From: Formicarius rufipectus
Lineage: Eukaryota; Chordata; Aves; Passeriformes; Formicariidae
Reading direction: 5' to 3'
Length of the DNA stretch: 64,000 nucleotides
Assembly (NCBI GenBank): GCA_013399695.1
Contig: VXAU01002502.1
Location: 657,574-721,573, forward strand
Shown here: in pieces, positions 63,061 to 64,000 of the stretch
Layout: every line of letters starts with the position of its first letter
Position numbering within the stretch: position 1 is the first letter of the stretch
Position numbers and translations under genes: made by a program
Notes under the pieces: generated by a model
Database searches by the model: none
Told to the model about the DNA's origin: nothing
The model's input: only the letters and a program-made list of their open reading frames with translations

Positions 63061-64000
63061 CACCCACAGAAATAGGTAACAAGGTTCTCTGCAATTTATC
63101 CTTAGCAAAAAACCATTTTCACTTCCTTTAGTCTTCCAATAATTTCAACAGATGTCCCCTATTTCCTCTATACCAACTAGATATTGCTACCTAAACCCTT
63201 CTCTCTACCACCATTAATTAATTACTTTTTAGACCATATCTCTACTTCATCCACTTGATCTTCCATGATAAATAATTGTGCTCTTTTTAATCTTGTCTCT
63301 TGTGGAAGCCCCATCAGCCCCCCCCTGTTCTCCACATGCTGTTTTGAGCTCTAATGCTCCCCTCCTGAGGCAAGGTAGGAGCATTGTCACACAGCATTCA
63401 GACTCCTGCTGTGCTAGAAAAACACAGTGGTGTAACTTGGGGATTTTTGACTTCTTAGAAAACCAAGAGCTTCACAGTAACCAAGGTCTCTCCTGCACGG
63501 TGGCTTGTTTAGGGTTCATCAGGGCTGTAAATTTGGGCATACATGGAAAGAAACACACATGAAACTGGGAATATCTACTACTTAGCATGTATCCACACTG
63601 TGCCTTGACACTGTTATCTAACTGTTCAGCACTGAAAGCAACTTCATAGCCTGCTTGGCATCACCATGTTCAACTTCCCAATTCATCCCTTTTCTCTAAG
63701 TTGAAAATATGCTTGTATATAAAGCACTGTAAGTCCCAAGCAGATGACCTGGAGCCTCATTGATGATGAATTTCCATTATAAAGCCTAATCTCTTAATGA
63801 TTTATCAGTCAGACACCTCCTAATGATAATTTCCTATTTTTCAGGAAGCCCTGTGTTTCTACTTTACATAAAACTGGGTATATGACAATGACTGTGTTCA
63901 CCTGTGTCTGTCACATAGAGGAAGAAATGGTTTCCTCTTACAAAAAAAAAAAAAGAAAAAAGAAAGTCTATTGACTTTCATTTGCTGCATCATATTTATT
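63061..64000. other. Non-coding DNA to window end
   Basis: No gene or repeat recognised apart from an A-rich tract at about 63,941-63,964. Confidence 0.5.

Noticed and set aside
1..64000. CRISPR arrays, bacterial operons, phage or defence systems, rRNA genes
   Set aside because: The repeat content and AT-rich, gene-sparse structure are avian. No direct-repeat/spacer periodicity, ribosome-binding-site-led gene clusters or rRNA signatures were seen.

Overview
The window looks like songbird (passerine) nuclear DNA and is almost entirely non-coding. The organism is inferred from repeats: at least seven 3'-end fragments of CR1 LINEs, the dominant avian retrotransposon; one tRNA-Ile-headed, CR1-tailed SINE that I recognise as TguSINE1-like, a passerine family; two solo LTRs of a very common avian ERV family (ERVL-type, as I remember it); and a faint ancient MIR-like SINE. 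There are no prokaryotic operons, no CRISPR array and no intact retroviral genes. Nearly all open frames are short and low in complexity, or lie inside repeats. They do not look like genes. Layout: 1-10.2 kb is AT-rich, intron-like or intergenic DNA with one decayed CR1. From 10.2 to 11.66 kb a CpG-rich island appears, interrupted by a CR1 copy and a 193-base run of N. This is the only promoter-like region, and any first exon may lie in the gap. Directly beside it, 11,668-12,314 is a 647-bp CA/CATACA-rich simple-repeat array. From 12.3 to 54 kb the DNA is AT-rich and gene-desert-like, with CR1 pieces at 15.8, 25.6, 26.5 and 50.3 kb, a MIR relic at 28.6 kb, a small inverted-repeat unit at 31.1 kb, and LTRs at 31.9-33.0 kb (minus) and 46.0-46.8 kb (plus). 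The best protein-coding candidates are two minus-strand segments with good splice signals. One is 54,296-54,445 (exactly 150 bp, phase 1-1); the other is 60,113-60,162 (50 bp, Cys-rich peptide, phase-compatible with the first). I cannot name the gene, and neither is proven. A CR1 at 56.5 kb and the SINE at 62.9 kb complete the window. I found no convincing undescribed biological system. The items most worth checking are the two orphan exons, the gapped CpG island beside the CA array, and the 13-bp inverted repeat at 31.1 kb.
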